DNA of 64,000 bases from Streptosporangium brasiliense (GTDB lineage Bacteria; Actinomycetota; Actinomycetes; Streptosporangiales; Streptosporangiaceae). Position numbers and translations under genes: made by a program. Positions 49,194-58,508 of this stretch are shown here, piece by piece. A model generated the notes under the pieces. It had not been told where the DNA came from. It was given only the letters and a program-made list of their open reading frames with translations, and searched no databases. Position 1 is the first letter of the stretch; every line of letters starts with the position of its first letter. The stretch is taken from positions 3,348,001-3,412,000 of the forward strand of contig NZ_JAUSRB010000002.1 of assembly GCF_030811595.1 (NCBI RefSeq), given 5' to 3'.

Positions 49194-50132
49194 TCATCGG
49201 ACGGACTCCAGGCGGGCGCGGAGCTCGTCGTCGAGCTTGAGCTCCACGGCGCCGAGCGCCTCCTCGAGCTGGGCCAGGGAGCTCACGCCGACGATCGGGA
49301 CCGTCGGGACGTCGCCGCCGATCAGCCAGGCCAGCACCACCTGGTTGACGGTCACGCCCAGCTCGCCCGCCACCTCGCGCAGTACGGCGAGCCCGCGGGT
49401 GGTGCCCGGATGGTCGTAGATCTCCGGGATCGGCCGGTCCTGCCGGGTGTAGGCGCCGGCCATGAGCGTGTTGTAGGCCCACAGGGTCAGACCGGGCTCG
49501 GAGCGCAGGTAGTCGACCATGTCGTCCTGCACGAGCACGTGGCCCGACTCCACCGGCCGCAGTCCCGGCCGGGGCCGGAGGTAGGTGTGGCGGAGCTGCA
49601 CCTTGGTGTAGGCGGGCCAGCCGTTTGCCGCCGACAGGGCGCGGGCGCGCTCCAGGCGCCAGGCGCGGACGTTGCTCGCCCCGATCTCCCGGACCTTGCC
49701 CGACCCGGCCAGCTCGGCGAACGCGCCGAGCGTCTCCTCCAGGGGGACGGACCGGTCTTCGACGTGGGCCCAGTACACGTCGACGTGGTCGGTCCCCAGC
49801 CTCCTCAGGCTGCCCTCGGCGGCCGCGCGGATCGCGGGGGCGGACAGGCCCTCGGCGGAGTCCAGGGTCCGGTCGCCGGGGACCGTCGGCCGGGCGCCGC
49901 ACTTGGTGCTCAGCACGACCCGGTCGCGGTTGCCCCGGGCGGCCAGCCACCGGCCGATGGCGAGCTCGCTCTCGTCGCCGGTGGCGCCCTCGTTCCAGAA
50001 GGGGTAGTTGTTGGCGGTGTCCAGCAGCGCGCCGCCGGCGTCGACGAAGCGGTCCAGGATCGCGAAGGTCGCCCTGTCGTCCAGGGCGGTGCCGAACGGG
50101 ATGGTTCCCAGCGCCAGAGGGATGTGTGTCAT
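49194..50132 (-). CDS. Aldo/keto reductase
   Basis: 312 aa. The (alpha/beta)8 AKR family is indicated by GGALLDTANNYPFWN (catalytic Asp and Tyr), RVVLSTKCG (Lys), VDVYWAHVED (His), KVREIGASNV and the C-terminal PIVGVSSLAQLEEALGAVEL. It reduces carbonyl compounds with NADPH. The ATG at 50132 follows AAGGTGATGCCC; a GTG three codons earlier is possible. It is divergent from a MerR gene, and both promoters carry CTGGAG dyads, so the regulator probably activates it. Confidence 0.92.
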   Translation of the reverse strand: MTHIPLALGTIPFGTALDDRATFAILDRFVDAGGALLDTANNYPFWNEGATGDESELAIGRWLAARGNRDRVVLSTKCGARPTVPGDRTLDSAEGLSAPAIRAAAEGSLRRLGTDHVDVYWAHVEDRSVPLEETLGAFAELAGSGKVREIGASNVRAWRLERARALSAANGWPAYTKVQLRHTYLRPRPGLRPVESGHVLVQDDMVDYLRSEPGLTLWAYNTLMAGAYTRQDRPIPEIYDHPGTTRGLAVLREVAGELGVTVNQVVLAWLIGGDVPTVPIVGVSSLAQLEEALGAVELKLDDELRARLESVR

Positions 50133-50149
50133 GGGCATCACCTTGCAGG

Positions 50150-50216
50150 CTGGAGTTCACTCCAGGTCAAGCCGGACATTCCTGCTTGACCTGGAGTGGG
50201 CTCCAGGTGGGATGCT
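50150..50216. promoter_or_regulatory. Divergent MerR-type promoter pair
   Basis: Leftward: TTGACC (reverse of 50164-50169 region) with dyad CTGGAG-TTCA-CTCCAG at 50150-50165. Rightward: TTGACC (50186-50191), dyad CCTGGAG-TGGG-CTCCAGG (50190-50207), and GATGCT (50211-50216) after a 19-bp spacer, the length typical of MerR-activated promoters. The rightward transcript would begin close to the GTG at 50224. Confidence 0.75.
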
Positions 50217-50223
50217 GCCAGGC

Positions 50224-50604
50224 GTGAGCGTCTACGCACCAGGGCGGGTCTATACGCCAGGGCAGGTGGTGGAGGAGACCGGCTTCAGTCTCGACACCCT
50301 GCGTTACTACGAGCGGATCGGGTTGCTGGAGCCGGTCGGCCGTAACGCGGCCGGCCAGCGCAGGTTCACCCAGGACGACATCGGCTGGCTCGGCACGATC
50401 CGCTGTCTGCGGGACACCGGGATGCCGATCGCGGAGATGCTCCGCTTCGCCGAGCTGGTCCGGGCGGGCGACCATACGATCCGTGACCGGATCGAGCTCC
50501 TCGAAGCCCACAACCGGCGGGTGGAGAGCCAGGTGGCCAACCTGCGCGAGAAGCAGACGGCCGTCCTGAACAAGATCAATTACTACCGTGCGGTGGTTGA
50601 TTAG
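50224..50604 (+). CDS. MerR-family regulator
   Basis: 126 aa from the GTG at 50224. The HTH and wing are clear (YTPGQVVEETGFSLDTLRYY, ERIGLLEPVGRNAAGQRRF), followed by LGTIRCLRDTGMPIAEMLRF and a coiled-coil helix (VESQVANLREKQTAVLNKIN). No Cys cluster for metals is present, so it belongs to the SoxR/YfmP-like or TipAL-like regulators of small-molecule response. The mRNA is probably leaderless because the promoter ends about eight bases before the GTG. It should control itself and the divergent aldo/keto reductase. Confidence 0.92.
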   Translation: MSVYAPGRVYTPGQVVEETGFSLDTLRYYERIGLLEPVGRNAAGQRRFTQDDIGWLGTIRCLRDTGMPIAEMLRFAELVRAGDHTIRDRIELLEAHNRRVESQVANLREKQTAVLNKINYYRAVVD

Positions 50605-50702
50605 AAGCCGTACGGCTGCTTTGCCCCAGGACGGTCCCCCCTTTTCGGTCCGGCTGTTAAACCGGTATATCGGTGACCGGTGGCGGGATCGGGGGAGGGC
50701 CC

Positions 50703-52169
50703 ATGGCCGCACCACGCGCGCGCCGGATCAACATCCCGCTCCGGCGCGTCGCCCTGATGTGCGGGGCCATGCTGTTCGCGCTGCTCGCCCAGGCGACCCA
50801 TATCCAGGCCTTCGAGGCCGACCGGCTCAACGAGGACCCGCGCAACCCCCAGAGGAGGATCGCGCGGTTCGAGACCCCGAGGGGCGAGATCCTGCTGCGC
50901 GACGGCACGGTTGTCGCGACCAGCCGGGAGAGCGGGGACGGCACCTACCGGTACCGGAGGTCCTATCCCTGGGGTCCGCTGTACGCGCCGGTGACCGGGC
51001 ACCTCTCGCTCTACGGCGGGACCGGCATCGAGGCGGCCGAGAACGCGGTGCTGTCCGGCGGCGACCCATGGGTGAAGCTGCGCTCGCTGGTGGACGGCAC
51101 CGAGGGCGGCGCCACGCTTGAGCTCACCATCGACGGGCGGGCGCAGCGGGCCGCCTACGAGGCGCTGCGCGCCACCGGGCTGCGCGGGGCCGCCGTCGCG
51201 ATCGACCCGGCCACCGGCGCGATCCTGGCCATGGTGTCCTTCCCCTCCTACGACCCGAACCTCTACACGACCTTCGACAGCGCCGAACTCGACAGGGTGG
51301 ACAGGCGGCTGCGGAGCGACCCCGGCGACCCGCTGCTGAACCGGGCGATCCAGCGGAACTACCCGCCGGGCTCCGCCTTCAAGGTCGTCACCAGCGCGGC
51401 CGCGCTCATCTCCGGGAGATACAGCCCGACCGTGCGGGTCGAGGCCCCCACCGCGTTCCGCCTCCCCGGCACCGGCACCTACCTGCGCAACTCCGGCGGT
51501 ACGGCCTGCGGTGACGGCGACCCGCCGCTGGCGTACGCGTTCAAGACCTCGTGCAACACCCCCTTCGCGAAGATGGGCATCGACCTCGGCCAGGACGCGC
51601 TCCGCGAGCAGGCCGAGGCGTTCGGGTTCGGCGCCGACGACCTCACCGTCCCGATGCCGGTGGCCGAGAGCGTTTACCCGCGGGGGATGGACCAGGCCCA
51701 GACCGCGATGTCGGCGCTGGGGCAGTTCGACGACCGGGCCACCCCGCTCATGATCGCGATGATCTCGGCGGCGGTCGCCAACGACGGCGTGCTGATGCGC
51801 CCCTACCTGGTGGAGCAGGTCCGCCTGGCCGACGGCGCGGTGATCGACGAGGCGGACCCGTCGCCCTACCGCCGCACGCTCGACGAGGACGAGGCCGACC
51901 GGCTCACCGCGATGATGGTCACGGTCACCCAGCCCGGCGGCACCGGCACGGCCGCCGCCGTCCCGGGCGTCGATGTCGCGGCCAAGACCGGCACCGCGGA
52001 GAACGCCGCCTCCGGTCAGGACCACGCGGTCTTCACCGGCTTCGCCCCGGCGGCCACCCCCCGGGTGGCCGTGGGCGTCCTGGTGGAGCACGGCGGATCC
52101 GGCGGCCGGACGGCGGCTCCCGTCGCGGCGGCCGTCATGCGGGCCGTGCTGGGCATCCGCCCGGAGTAG
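50703..52169 (+). CDS. Penicillin-binding protein, transpeptidase (PbpA-like, class B)
   Basis: 488 aa; the ATG at 50703 follows GGGGGAGGGCCC. One N-terminal membrane anchor (about 15-35) is followed by a dimerisation-type domain (to about 160). The transpeptidase domain carries SxxK at Ser224-Lys227 (PPGSAFKVV), SxN at 283-285 (KTSCNTP) and KTGT near residue 433. It cross-links peptidoglycan on the outer face of the membrane. It is shorter than FtsI and lacks PASTA domains, like actinomycete PbpA. It stands alone here, not in the usual rodA-pbpA-pknAB cluster, so it is probably an extra copy. Confidence 0.92.
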   Translation: MAAPRARRINIPLRRVALMCGAMLFALLAQATHIQAFEADRLNEDPRNPQRRIARFETPRGEILLRDGTVVATSRESGDGTYRYRRSYPWGPLYAPVTGHLSLYGGTGIEAAENAVLSGGDPWVKLRSLVDGTEGGATLELTIDGRAQRAAYEALRATGLRGAAVAIDPATGAILAMVSFPSYDPNLYTTFDSAELDRVDRRLRSDPGDPLLNRAIQRNYPPGSAFKVVTSAAALISGRYSPTVRVEAPTAFRLPGTGTYLRNSGGTACGDGDPPLAYAFKTSCNTPFAKMGIDLGQDALREQAEAFGFGADDLTVPMPVAESVYPRGMDQAQTAMSALGQFDDRATPLMIAMISAAVANDGVLMRPYLVEQVRLADGAVIDEADPSPYRRTLDEDEADRLTAMMVTVTQPGGTGTAAAVPGVDVAAKTGTAENAASGQDHAVFTGFAPAATPRVAVGVLVEHGGSGGRTAAPVAAAVMRAVLGIRPE

Positions 52170-52251
52170 GCGGGCCCGGCCGGGTCACGGCGGCCGTCAC
52201 GCGGGCCTGCCGGTCCGGGGTACGGCGGGCCCGGTCGGATCGCGGTGGCCG

Positions 52252-54225
52252 TCACGCGGGCCGCGCCGGGCCTCCGGTCCCGGGTACGGCGGGCTCCGTC
52301 GAGGCTCCGGTCGAGTAGGCGTGGGCCTGCAGGTTGTAGAGGTCGGCGTAGAGGCCGTCGAGCTCGATGAGCTGGTCGTGGGTGCCCTCCTCGGTGACCT
52401 TGCCGTGGTCCAGGACGTAGATCCGGTCGGCGTAGCGGACGCTGGCCAGCCGGTGGGTGATCAACAGGACGGTGCGGCCGTCGGCGTGCTGCCGGATGCG
52501 CTCGAAGAGGGCGTGCTCGGCGCGGGCGTCGAGGGCCGCGGTCGGCTCGTCACAGATCAACAGCGGGGCGTCCCGGTGGAAGCCGCGGGCGACGGCGATC
52601 CGCTGCCACTGGCCGCCGGACAGCTCCTGGCCGTCCTTGAAGCGCCGGTCGAGCAGGGTGTCGTAGCCGTGTGGCAGCTCGGCGACGACCTGGTCGGCGC
52701 CCGCCACCTCGGCCGCCGAGACCAGCGCGGGCTCCCCCTTCTCCGTGCCCATGCTGATGTTGTGCCTGGCGGTCAACGGCCAGCGCGTGTGGTCCTGGGC
52801 GATGACCGCGATGCGGCCGCGCAGCTGGTCGGGGTCGACGTCGGCGAGGTCGGTGCCGTCCCACCGGACGTGCCCGCTGTCCGGCTCGTAGAGACCCGAC
52901 AGGATCTTGGCCAGTGTGCTCTTGCCCGAGCCGTTCTCGCCGACGAGGGCGATCACCTCGCCCCGGTCGACGCGGACCGACACCCCTTGCAGGGCGGGGC
53001 TGCCGGAGCCGGGATAGGTGAAGACGAGGTCCTCGGCGGTGATCCGTTCGAAGGTCTCGGGAGCCTGCCCGGAGCGCCCGTGCCCGATCCGGCTCTCCGC
53101 GTCGGCGCAGAAGTCGAGGAAGTCGGTGAAGTAGAGGCCCTCCTCGTAGAGGCGGTTGGTGGCGAACATCAGGTTGGCGAGATACGTCTGGCCCGAGCGG
53201 ATCGCCAGCACGGCCGTGCCCGCCACGGCCAGCGGCACCGCGCCCACGGCGAGCAGGATGCCCAGGGCGACGTAGACGACGGCCGTCCCGACCCCGCCGA
53301 GCGCCTCACCGACGATCTTCGCGAACGTCTGCCGCCGTGCCAGCCTCAGCAGGATGCTCTGCTCGGCCGTGGCCACGGCGTCGTACATCCGCATCAGGAA
53401 GCCCCGCATGGTGAACGAGCGCACCTCGGCGGCCGACCCGCGCTCCGCCAGCAGCTCCGCGATGATCCACTTGCGGCGGCTGGCGGGGATCAGCGCGTAC
53501 ATCGTGGTGTAGCGCATCCGCGCCGAGCGGACCGCGGCCCACGCGTCCGGCACCACCGCCAGCACCAGCAGCGGCAGGAGCACCGGATGGAGCACCCCGA
53601 GCACGCCCGCCGCCGCGACGATCCCGATGATCGCGGTCAGCACGTTGATGGCCGTGCCGACCACCACGTCCGCCATGGCGACCCCGCGCGAGCGGGCACG
53701 CTGGAGCGCGTCGTGGAAGTCGGGGTCGTCGAAGGCGGCCAGGCCGACCCTGCTGGTCAGCCCGTAGAGCCGCTCCTCGGCGATCCGGCTGACCTGGGGG
53801 TCGAGCCGGGACTGCGCCCAGCCCGCGCCCGCCTGCATCAGCGTGCGCAGGGTGCCGGCCACACCCACCACGATCAGGCTGGGCAGGGCCGCCATGACCC
53901 GTTCCGGAGTGGGCCCCGCCTCGAACAGGGCCGACAGCACCCCGGTCGTGGCGAGCAGCCCGAACGCGGTGAACACGCCGCCGAGCAGGCTCAGGACGAT
54001 CGCGATGACGGTGTCACGGGGGCCGGCCAGCCACGCCAGCCGTACGGCGTGCGACACCAGCGCGGGCAGCCGGCGCGCGATGGTCAGGAAGCCGATGCCG
54101 GTCATCTTGCCGACGTGGGCGTGCCACTCCGACAGGCTGAGCTCGCCGAGCTCGGGAATGGAGTCGGAGGAGGTGTCCTCGTCGGTCGCGGTACGGGGAG
54201 CAGGTTCCAGGGGAGTGTCCGCCAT
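52252..54225 (-). CDS. ABC exporter, fused permease and ATPase
   Basis: 657 aa. The membrane domain (about 60-370) has six hydrophobic helices (VIAIVLSLLGGVFTAFGLLA, INVLTAIIGIVAAAGVLGVL, VVYVALGILLAVGAVPLAV among them). The ATPase has Walker A GENGSGKST, Q-loop AQDHTRW, signature LSGGQ, Walker B LLICDEPTAALD and H-loop ITHR. It forms a homodimer or heterodimer exporting an unknown lipid, peptide or drug. The ATG at 54225 is preceded by a weak AGGGGAG-like site. No partner transporter gene is adjacent. Confidence 0.93.
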   Translation of the reverse strand: MADTPLEPAPRTATDEDTSSDSIPELGELSLSEWHAHVGKMTGIGFLTIARRLPALVSHAVRLAWLAGPRDTVIAIVLSLLGGVFTAFGLLATTGVLSALFEAGPTPERVMAALPSLIVVGVAGTLRTLMQAGAGWAQSRLDPQVSRIAEERLYGLTSRVGLAAFDDPDFHDALQRARSRGVAMADVVVGTAINVLTAIIGIVAAAGVLGVLHPVLLPLLVLAVVPDAWAAVRSARMRYTTMYALIPASRRKWIIAELLAERGSAAEVRSFTMRGFLMRMYDAVATAEQSILLRLARRQTFAKIVGEALGGVGTAVVYVALGILLAVGAVPLAVAGTAVLAIRSGQTYLANLMFATNRLYEEGLYFTDFLDFCADAESRIGHGRSGQAPETFERITAEDLVFTYPGSGSPALQGVSVRVDRGEVIALVGENGSGKSTLAKILSGLYEPDSGHVRWDGTDLADVDPDQLRGRIAVIAQDHTRWPLTARHNISMGTEKGEPALVSAAEVAGADQVVAELPHGYDTLLDRRFKDGQELSGGQWQRIAVARGFHRDAPLLICDEPTAALDARAEHALFERIRQHADGRTVLLITHRLASVRYADRIYVLDHGKVTEEGTHDQLIELDGLYADLYNLQAHAYSTGASTEPAVPGTGGPARPA

Positions 54226-54563
54226 GGGTGCAGTCTGAAGCGCCCCACGGCCGATCCGCCATCGGATGGCCGCGTGCGGTCAACCCGGCCCGTCATCGAG
54301 GCGAGGGCTCCAGGCCGGCGGCCCCGGACGCGGTGAGCCTCGCGGCCCGGACGCCGTCCGGGGCCGCCGCCGCCTCCGGGTCCGCCCGATCCGTCGTACC
54401 GGAGTATCGGCACTTCCGCCGCCGCACGTGAATTCGGTGCAATAACATTTCGCGAGCAGTGTTGTTAAGCCGAGTGTGCGAAATGGGGCTAAGCCTGGGC
54501 ACGGCACGGTAATTGGTGTCACACTTTCTGTGACGGATGGCCCGCGACCTCCCTTAAGAGCCG
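54226..54563. other. Divergent intergenic region
   Basis: This 338-bp gap separates the ABC exporter and the NB-ARC regulator. The part near 54430-54530 is AT-richer (GTGCAATAACATTTCGCGAG, TTGTTAAG) and may hold the promoters. No ORF is supported. Confidence 0.35.
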
Positions 54564-57038
54564 ATGACACAGGACACCGCGCACGTTTCTCTCACCGGCG
54601 GCAACCTGCCTCTCGAACCCAATGCCTTCGTCGGCCGTGAAGGCGACGTGGAGGAGCTCGTCGAGTTGCTGGGTGTCGCCCGGTTGGTGACCCTGTGCGG
54701 AGCGGGCGGCATCGGCAAGAGCAGGCTGGCGGTCCGGGTGGCCACCCAGGTGGCGGCGGAGTTCCCCGGGGGCGTCTGGCTGGTGGAGCTGGCCGAGGCG
54801 GTGCGCGGCGATCTGATCGAGCCCCGGGTGGGCGCCGTGCTCGGGGTGAAGGCCGAGCCGCCGCGTCCGCTGTCCGACACGCTGATCGACGCGCTCGGCG
54901 ACCGGCGCCTGCTGCTGATCGTCGACAACTGCGAGTCGCTCATCGAGGAGGCGGCCCGGTTCTGCCGGGCGGTGCTCACCGTCTGTCCGGGCGTGCGCAT
55001 GCTCATGACCAGCCGGGAGCCGCTGCGGGTGGCGGGGGAGACCGTGTGGCGGGTGCCGCCGCTCACATTGCCCCGGACCGGCGTCCAGGACCTCGCCGGC
55101 AGCGAGGCCGTACGGCTCTTCGTCGACCGGGCCAGCGCCGCCTCGCGCGGCTTCGCCGTCACCGAGCACAACGCCGGCGACATCGCCAGCCTGTGCGAGG
55201 CGCTCGACGGGATGCCGCTGGCCATCGAGCTGGCCGCCGCGCTGTGCCGGGTGCTGACGGTGGAGCAGATCCACGCCCGGATCAGAGACCGGTTCCGGCT
55301 GCTGTCCACCGGCGACAGGATGGCCCCGGCCCGGCACCAGACGCTCCGCGCGACCGTCGACTGGAGCTATCAGCAGCTCAAGGACCCCGAGCGGATCCTG
55401 CTGCGGAGGCTGGCGGTGTTCACCGGGGGCTGGACCCTGGACATGGCCGAGCAGGTCTGCGCGGGTGACGGGCTGTGGGCCGACGACGTGCTGGGCGTGC
55501 TCTGCGACCTGGTCGACAAGTCCCTGGTGCTGGCCGACGCCGAGGTCGCGGGCGAGACGCGCTACCGGATGCTGGAGACGATCCGCCAGTACGCCGCCGA
55601 GCAGCTCGACACCTCGGGGGAGGAGGCCGCGCTGCGGCGGCGGCACCGGGACCACATGATCGAGGTCGCCGGCCGCATCCACCAGACGATCGTCCGGCGC
55701 CCCCGCCCGACCTGGGAGGAGATCTGCCCGCTGCTGGTCCTGCTGGACGAGCTGCAGGCCAACGTGTGGGCGGCGGTGCGCTGGTCGGCGGAGGCCGACG
55801 ACCCGGAGAGCGCGCTGCGCCTGCTGGTCCTGCTCCGCTGGCCGACCATCGCCGGCGGCAGGTTCACCCCCGCGGACGAGTGGCTGGACCGGCTGCTGGC
55901 GATGGAGGAGACGGAGCTGCCGCCGAGCGTGCGCGGTGACGCCCTCGTGCTGCGCGGGCAGGTGGCCTTCGGCCAGGGTGACCCCGACACCGCGCAGGTC
56001 GCCTGCACGGCCGCGGCCGAGCTGTGCCGGGCGACGGGTCTGCACGGGCCGCTGAGCGGGGCGCTCGCCATCCTCGCCTGGGTGGCCATCTACCAGCGCC
56101 GGCCGGAGCGGGCCAGGGCCTTCCTGGACGAGGCGCTGGAGGCGGTGCGCCGGGTGGACGATCCATGGCACGAGATGGTGATCCGCGCCATGGAGGGGAC
56201 GTTCGCGCTGTCGGAGGGGCGGGCCAAGGAGTCGCAGCGCTCCTTCGAGGCCGCGCTGGCCATCGCGCACGAGCTGGACAACCACTGGGCGGCCCCGGTC
56301 GCGCTCATCGGCCTGGCCCAGGTCGCCTGGCTCCGGGGCGACCTGGCGGAGGCCCGCGCCTACTACGAGCAGGCCCTCGACCTGCTCCAGGACATCACGG
56401 CCCACTGGCAGACCATCACCTGCCTGGCGGGCCTGGGCCGGATCGCCCTGGCCCAGGGCGACCTCGCCACCGCGCGGGTCAGGCTGATCGAGAGCCTGCG
56501 GCTGTGCCAGGGGACGGGCCAGCGGCTCGGCGTGGCCCGGCGGATCGAGACGCTCGCGCAGCTCGCGCTGGCCGAGGAGGACGACCGCCGGGCGGTGCGC
56601 CTGGCGGGGGCCTCGGCGGCGATCCGGAGCTCGATGAGCGGCGCCGTCCTGCCCTCCGGCTTCGGCGCGCGGATGGAGGAGCTGCTCCAGCCCGCCCGGA
56701 TGCGGCTCGGCGACGCGATGGTCGCCCAGCTCTGGGCGCACGGCAAGGAGATGTCCCAGGACCAGGCGGTCCGCTACGCGCTGGAGGGCGACGAGCAGTC
56801 CGACGCGCCCCTGATGGCGGGCCGGGGTCCGGTCGCCGCCCCGCTCACCACGCTCACCGGCAGGGAGTGGGAGATCGCCGGACTGATCGCCCGGGGCCTG
56901 AGCAACAAGGCCATCGCCGACGAGCTGGTGATCAGTCCCGCGACCGCCGCCCGGCACGTGGCCAACATCCTGGCCAAGCTCGGGTTCTCCTCACGCACCC
57001 AGGTCGCCACCTGGGTCATCGAGCAGAACCGAGGCTAG
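54564..57038 (+). CDS. NB-ARC/TPR regulator with C-terminal LuxR HTH
   Basis: 824 aa. An NB-ARC-type NTPase (about 20-330) has Walker A CGAGGIGKSR (45-54), Walker B LLLIVDNCES (about 117-126), TSREPLRVAGE (sensor 1) and GMPLAIELAAA (GxP motif). TPR-like helices follow (about 390-680: ALAILAWVAIYQRRPERARA, GLAQVAWLRGDLAEARAYYE). A LuxR HTH closes the protein (LTGREWEIAGLIARGLSNKA, VISPATAARHVANILAKLGF). These large regulators are activated by ligand- and ATP-driven oligomerisation. The start at 54564 has a poor ribosome binding site. Its targets are unknown; both neighbours are separately transcribed. Confidence 0.93.
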   Translation: MTQDTAHVSLTGGNLPLEPNAFVGREGDVEELVELLGVARLVTLCGAGGIGKSRLAVRVATQVAAEFPGGVWLVELAEAVRGDLIEPRVGAVLGVKAEPPRPLSDTLIDALGDRRLLLIVDNCESLIEEAARFCRAVLTVCPGVRMLMTSREPLRVAGETVWRVPPLTLPRTGVQDLAGSEAVRLFVDRASAASRGFAVTEHNAGDIASLCEALDGMPLAIELAAALCRVLTVEQIHARIRDRFRLLSTGDRMAPARHQTLRATVDWSYQQLKDPERILLRRLAVFTGGWTLDMAEQVCAGDGLWADDVLGVLCDLVDKSLVLADAEVAGETRYRMLETIRQYAAEQLDTSGEEAALRRRHRDHMIEVAGRIHQTIVRRPRPTWEEICPLLVLLDELQANVWAAVRWSAEADDPESALRLLVLLRWPTIAGGRFTPADEWLDRLLAMEETELPPSVRGDALVLRGQVAFGQGDPDTAQVACTAAAELCRATGLHGPLSGALAILAWVAIYQRRPERARAFLDEALEAVRRVDDPWHEMVIRAMEGTFALSEGRAKESQRSFEAALAIAHELDNHWAAPVALIGLAQVAWLRGDLAEARAYYEQALDLLQDITAHWQTITCLAGLGRIALAQGDLATARVRLIESLRLCQGTGQRLGVARRIETLAQLALAEEDDRRAVRLAGASAAIRSSMSGAVLPSGFGARMEELLQPARMRLGDAMVAQLWAHGKEMSQDQAVRYALEGDEQSDAPLMAGRGPVAAPLTTLTGREWEIAGLIARGLSNKAIADELVISPATAARHVANILAKLGFSSRTQVATWVIEQNRG

Positions 57039-57562
57039 GCCCCGCCCGTCCTCCCGCCGCGGCGGGGGAGCGCGGGGCCGTAGCAGGGCCACAGCGCAGG
57101 GCCGTAGCGGGGAGGCAGGGCCGTAGCAGGGAAAAGGCCGTGGACGCTCCCGCTCCGGGGCCCTGCCTACACATCGGGTCTACACATCAGCCGCCGCATA
57201 GATACATCTCGGGATACGCACTCCGGAGCATGCGCCGCAGTGGCCGTCCGCCGTAGGTTTCCCTCGTGTTCGACCGATGACGCCCAGCCTTCCGCACCGT
57301 GCCCGTCATGACGGTGATCCGGTACGGCAGGCCCACACCATCCCCGGCGTCTCGGTCGAGCACACCGGTAGCGTCGCGTGTCCCTCCCAACGGTCGAGGT
57401 CTCCTCGGAGGGGTGGGGACTTCAGTGCCATGGGCCACGCGACAGCGGGCCCGAGCCGCGCAGGGCTCGGGCCCGCCTTCCGGAGGGACGGATTTCGAAT
57501 ACACACCCATCTACATACATCTGCCGATGCCCGGCCGGCAGGGCGGCCGTAGCGTCGGTGGA
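57039..57562. other. Intergenic region with short repeats
   Basis: GGGCCGTAGC recurs at about 57074, 57102 and 57118, an irregular repeat. The rest (57180-57562) contains the promoter side of the next gene. An open frame extends upstream of 57563 but reads as Arg/Pro/Ser noise. Confidence 0.4.
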
Positions 57563-58336
57563 ATGAGACCCACCTCGTCCATAAAGGGCACCGTCACCGA
57601 AGCGGTGTTCGGCTACGCGTACGAGCGGGGTGACCGGCCCGCACTGATCGACCTCGGCGCGGGAGTGGTGTACGGCTACCGCCGCCTGGCCGACGAGGTG
57701 ACACGGGGCGCCTCGGGGCTGGTCCGTCGGGGCGCCCGGCGGCGCCAGGTGGCGGGGATCCACGTCGACAACGCCGCGGCCCAGACCCTGGCGGTGCACA
57801 CCGTCATCGCGGCCGGCGGGGTGGCGGCCCCGGTCGCGTCCTGGGGCGGGGCGGCGGCCGAGCTGCTGGCCCGGTGGGACGCCCGGCTGCTCATCACGAC
57901 CCCCGACCTGGCGGAGACGTCGCTGCTGGCCGCCGAGGCGTCCAGGGTCCGCCAGGTGATCGCCTTCGGCCAGGCGCGCGACACCGTCGACTTCGCCGAC
58001 CTGCTGCTGCTCGAACCCGGCCCGCTGCCCCTGTTCGACCCCTCGGTCCAGCCCGCGCTGCTGACCGAGGACGAGGGGCTGTTCACCCATCAGGAGCTGA
58101 TCGCGCGCATGCACGAGCTGGGTGGGCACACGGTGCTGGAGAAGTCCGACGTCCTGCTGGTGACCTGGTCCCTCGACTGCACCCTGGCCATGACGACCCT
58201 GGTCGGGCTGGCGCTGATGCGCGGCGCGCTGGTCGTGGTGGCCCCGGGCCTGTCGCCCACCGAGCTGTCGGCGACCATCCACGACTTCGGGGTCACCGTC
58301 ATGGCGCTGCTCGACGGAGCCGTCCAGCGCGTCTAG
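57563..58336 (+). CDS. Truncated acyl-CoA synthetase-like (ANL) protein
   Basis: 257 aa, about half of a normal ANL enzyme. The N-terminal fold is recognisable: AVFGYAYERGDRPALIDLGA, VYGYRRLADEVTRGASGLVR, AVHTVIAAGGVAAPV and ARLLITTPDL. Later QELIARMHELGGH and GLALMRGALVVVAPGLSPTE match the ANL order, but the P-loop expected between them is reduced to LLVTWSLDCTLAMTT. The whole ATP/CoA-binding C-terminal part is missing at a clean stop. It cannot activate acids in the normal way; it may be a binding or regulatory relative, or decayed. Its context gives no pathway. Confidence 0.7.
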   Translation: MRPTSSIKGTVTEAVFGYAYERGDRPALIDLGAGVVYGYRRLADEVTRGASGLVRRGARRRQVAGIHVDNAAAQTLAVHTVIAAGGVAAPVASWGGAAAELLARWDARLLITTPDLAETSLLAAEASRVRQVIAFGQARDTVDFADLLLLEPGPLPLFDPSVQPALLTEDEGLFTHQELIARMHELGGHTVLEKSDVLLVTWSLDCTLAMTTLVGLALMRGALVVVAPGLSPTELSATIHDFGVTVMALLDGAVQRV

Positions 58337-58408
58337 CCCCTGACCCCGTCCCGCCGGGCCCTGGCCCGGAGGTCCTGCCGCGGCAGCGGGCGGGTGCCCC
58401 TACGCGGA

Positions 58409-58444
58409 GACGCGCCGCCCGGCACGGGAGCCGGGCGGCGCGTC
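58409..58444. terminator. 15-bp perfect bidirectional terminator
   Basis: GACGCGCCGCCCGGC pairs perfectly with GCCGGGCGGCGCGTC around a 6-nt loop, between the convergent genes ending at 58336 and 58509. A second copy of the right arm with its flank (GGGAGCCGGGCGGCGCGTCG) follows from 58459. Confidence 0.85.
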
Positions 58445-58508
58445 GTCGGAAAGGGGCGGGAGCCGGGCGGCGCGTCGTCGGAAGGGGCGGGGGCCGCCCG
58501 GTCCGGAC

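Noticed and set aside
57299..57562. N-terminal extension of the ANL-like protein
   Set aside because: The open frame upstream of 57563 reads as Ser/Pro/Arg noise; homology begins just after the ATG at 57563.
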